A DNA stretch of 6,067 nucleotides. Origin: Gammaproteobacteria bacterium. Its GTDB lineage: Bacteria; Pseudomonadota; Gammaproteobacteria; GRL18. The stretch is taken from positions 1 to 6,067 of the forward strand of contig JANELJ010000139.1 of NCBI GenBank assembly GCA_024511395.1, read 5' to 3'. A program made the translations under genes and the position numbers. Shown in pieces: positions 5,699-6,067 of this stretch (within the stretch, counting starts at the first letter, position 1; each line of letters begins with the position of its first letter). The notes below the pieces were generated by a model. The model did not search any database and had not been told where the DNA came from. It was given only the letters and a program-made list of their open reading frames with translations.

Positions 5699-6067
5699 TA
5701 AAAGGTGTCCACCCTATAACCTTTTCTGTTGAATTTCAGAACCAGGAAACGGGGACACATTATTCATAAATTTTCTAACATCTTCCATCAGGCTTTTCAT
5801 TGTTGAATGTCGATGATTTCTGGTTACGGTATCATGTAACTGTTTCCATAATAGCTCTATTATGTTTACCCAGGGGTGATAGGCTGGCTGAAATATCAGC
5901 TCAAACTTTTTATTATGGGACAGAAATGTTTTCGTTATCTGGCTTTTATGTATAATATAATTATCCGCTATCAATCGGATGGTTTTAGCCTGCCTGTATC
6001 TTTTTCTTAACTCTGCCATCAGGCGTAAAAACAGGAATGAATTTTTACTTTCCCATTCTACCCAGAC
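5699..6067 (-). mobile_element. IS630-family insertion sequence, one end only, runs off the window
   Basis: The transposase below identifies the family. The IS end facing dnaB must lie between the dnaB stop (5687) and the transposase stop (5714), if dnaB has kept its own stop codon. A TA at 5699-5700 followed by AAAGGTGTCCACC is the most likely edge, because IS630-type elements duplicate a TA target. This cannot be confirmed without the far inverted repeat, which is outside the window. The exact boundary is therefore a guess; the element itself is well supported. Confidence 0.55.
5714..6067 (-). CDS. IS630-family DDE transposase, C-terminal part
   Basis: The frame stays open to the window edge, so this is the last 117 codons of a longer gene whose 5' part is missing. 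It covers the end of the DDE (DDE_3-type) catalytic domain. The partial protein begins VWVEWESKNSFLFLRL and contains the second catalytic Asp in LIADNYIIHKS (Asp35 of the fragment) and the catalytic Glu in NIIELLWKQLH (Glu71). There are 35 residues between them, in the D34-35 spacing of the IS630/Tc1/mariner group. FQPAYHPWVNIIELLW and TVTRNHRHSTM are typical IS630 signatures. The ending FPGSEIQQKRL is complete, with a TAG stop. The Met at 6019 is internal and should not be taken as the start. Whether the copy is intact depends on sequence outside the window. It is convergent with dnaB, with 26 bases between stop codons. Confidence 0.9.
   Translation of the reverse strand, partial: VWVEWESKNSFLFLRLMAELRKRYRQAKTIRLIADNYIIHKSQITKTFLSHNKKFELIFQPAYHPWVNIIELLWKQLHDTVTRNHRHSTMKSLMEDVRKFMNNVSPFPGSEIQQKRL

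Noticed and set aside
5704..5713. GGTGTCCACC as a dnaB terminator
   Set aside because: The arms are only 4 bp with a 2-base loop and there is no T-run; it is more likely part of the IS end.
1..6067. tRNA, rRNA or CRISPR arrays
   Set aside because: No cloverleaf-like sequence, rRNA segment or regularly spaced direct repeats were found on either strand.

Overview
The window looks chromosomal and AT-leaning, from a gammaproteobacterium. The main reason is the replicative helicase: the host parts of DnaB (for example HSIDAEQSILGG, GRPSMGK/TTFAMNL, YRDEVYNED, GKQRNGPLGT) read as a close relative of gammaproteobacterial DnaB. The genus cannot be named from the sequence.

Layout. Bases 1-154 are non-coding and hold a weak inverted repeat. 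A small orphan gene of unknown function (155-424, +) meets a convergent membrane gene (470-1297, -), which encodes a DUF4395-type multi-span membrane domain fused to a rhodanese-like domain. An 11-bp perfect hairpin with a T-run on the minus strand overlaps the end of the orphan gene and probably terminates the membrane gene. The 250-bp divergent spacer 1298-1547 holds a good ribosome binding site and possible -10 for the membrane gene, then a small terminator-like hairpin, then a plausible sigma70 promoter for dnaB.

Most of the window (1548-5687) is one uninterrupted 1379-codon dnaB gene in which two LAGLIDADG inteins sit inside the ATPase domain. Intein 1 (2208-3692, 495 aa) lies between the Walker A lysine and the following threonine. 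Intein 2 (4188-5486, 433 aa) lies inside the conserved DLRESGAIEQDAD motif. Removing both leaves a normal-looking 451-residue DnaB, so replication should depend on both splicing events. The two inteins are clearly related to each other. Intein 1 carries one extra block of about 60 residues that reads as a Cro/CI (XRE)-like helix-turn-helix domain placed between its two LAGLIDADG motifs; this nearly accounts for the 62-residue size difference.

Downstream, 26 bases after the dnaB stop codon, the 3' end of an IS630-family transposase gene lies convergently (5714 to the window edge, -). The insertion sequence therefore abuts dnaB. The usual gammaproteobacterial neighbours (rplI upstream, alr downstream) are not visible.

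The strongest leads are the HTH insertion in intein 1, the paired, related inteins that each interrupt an ATPase motif, and the site of intein 2, two residues upstream of the well-known Synechocystis DnaB intein site.
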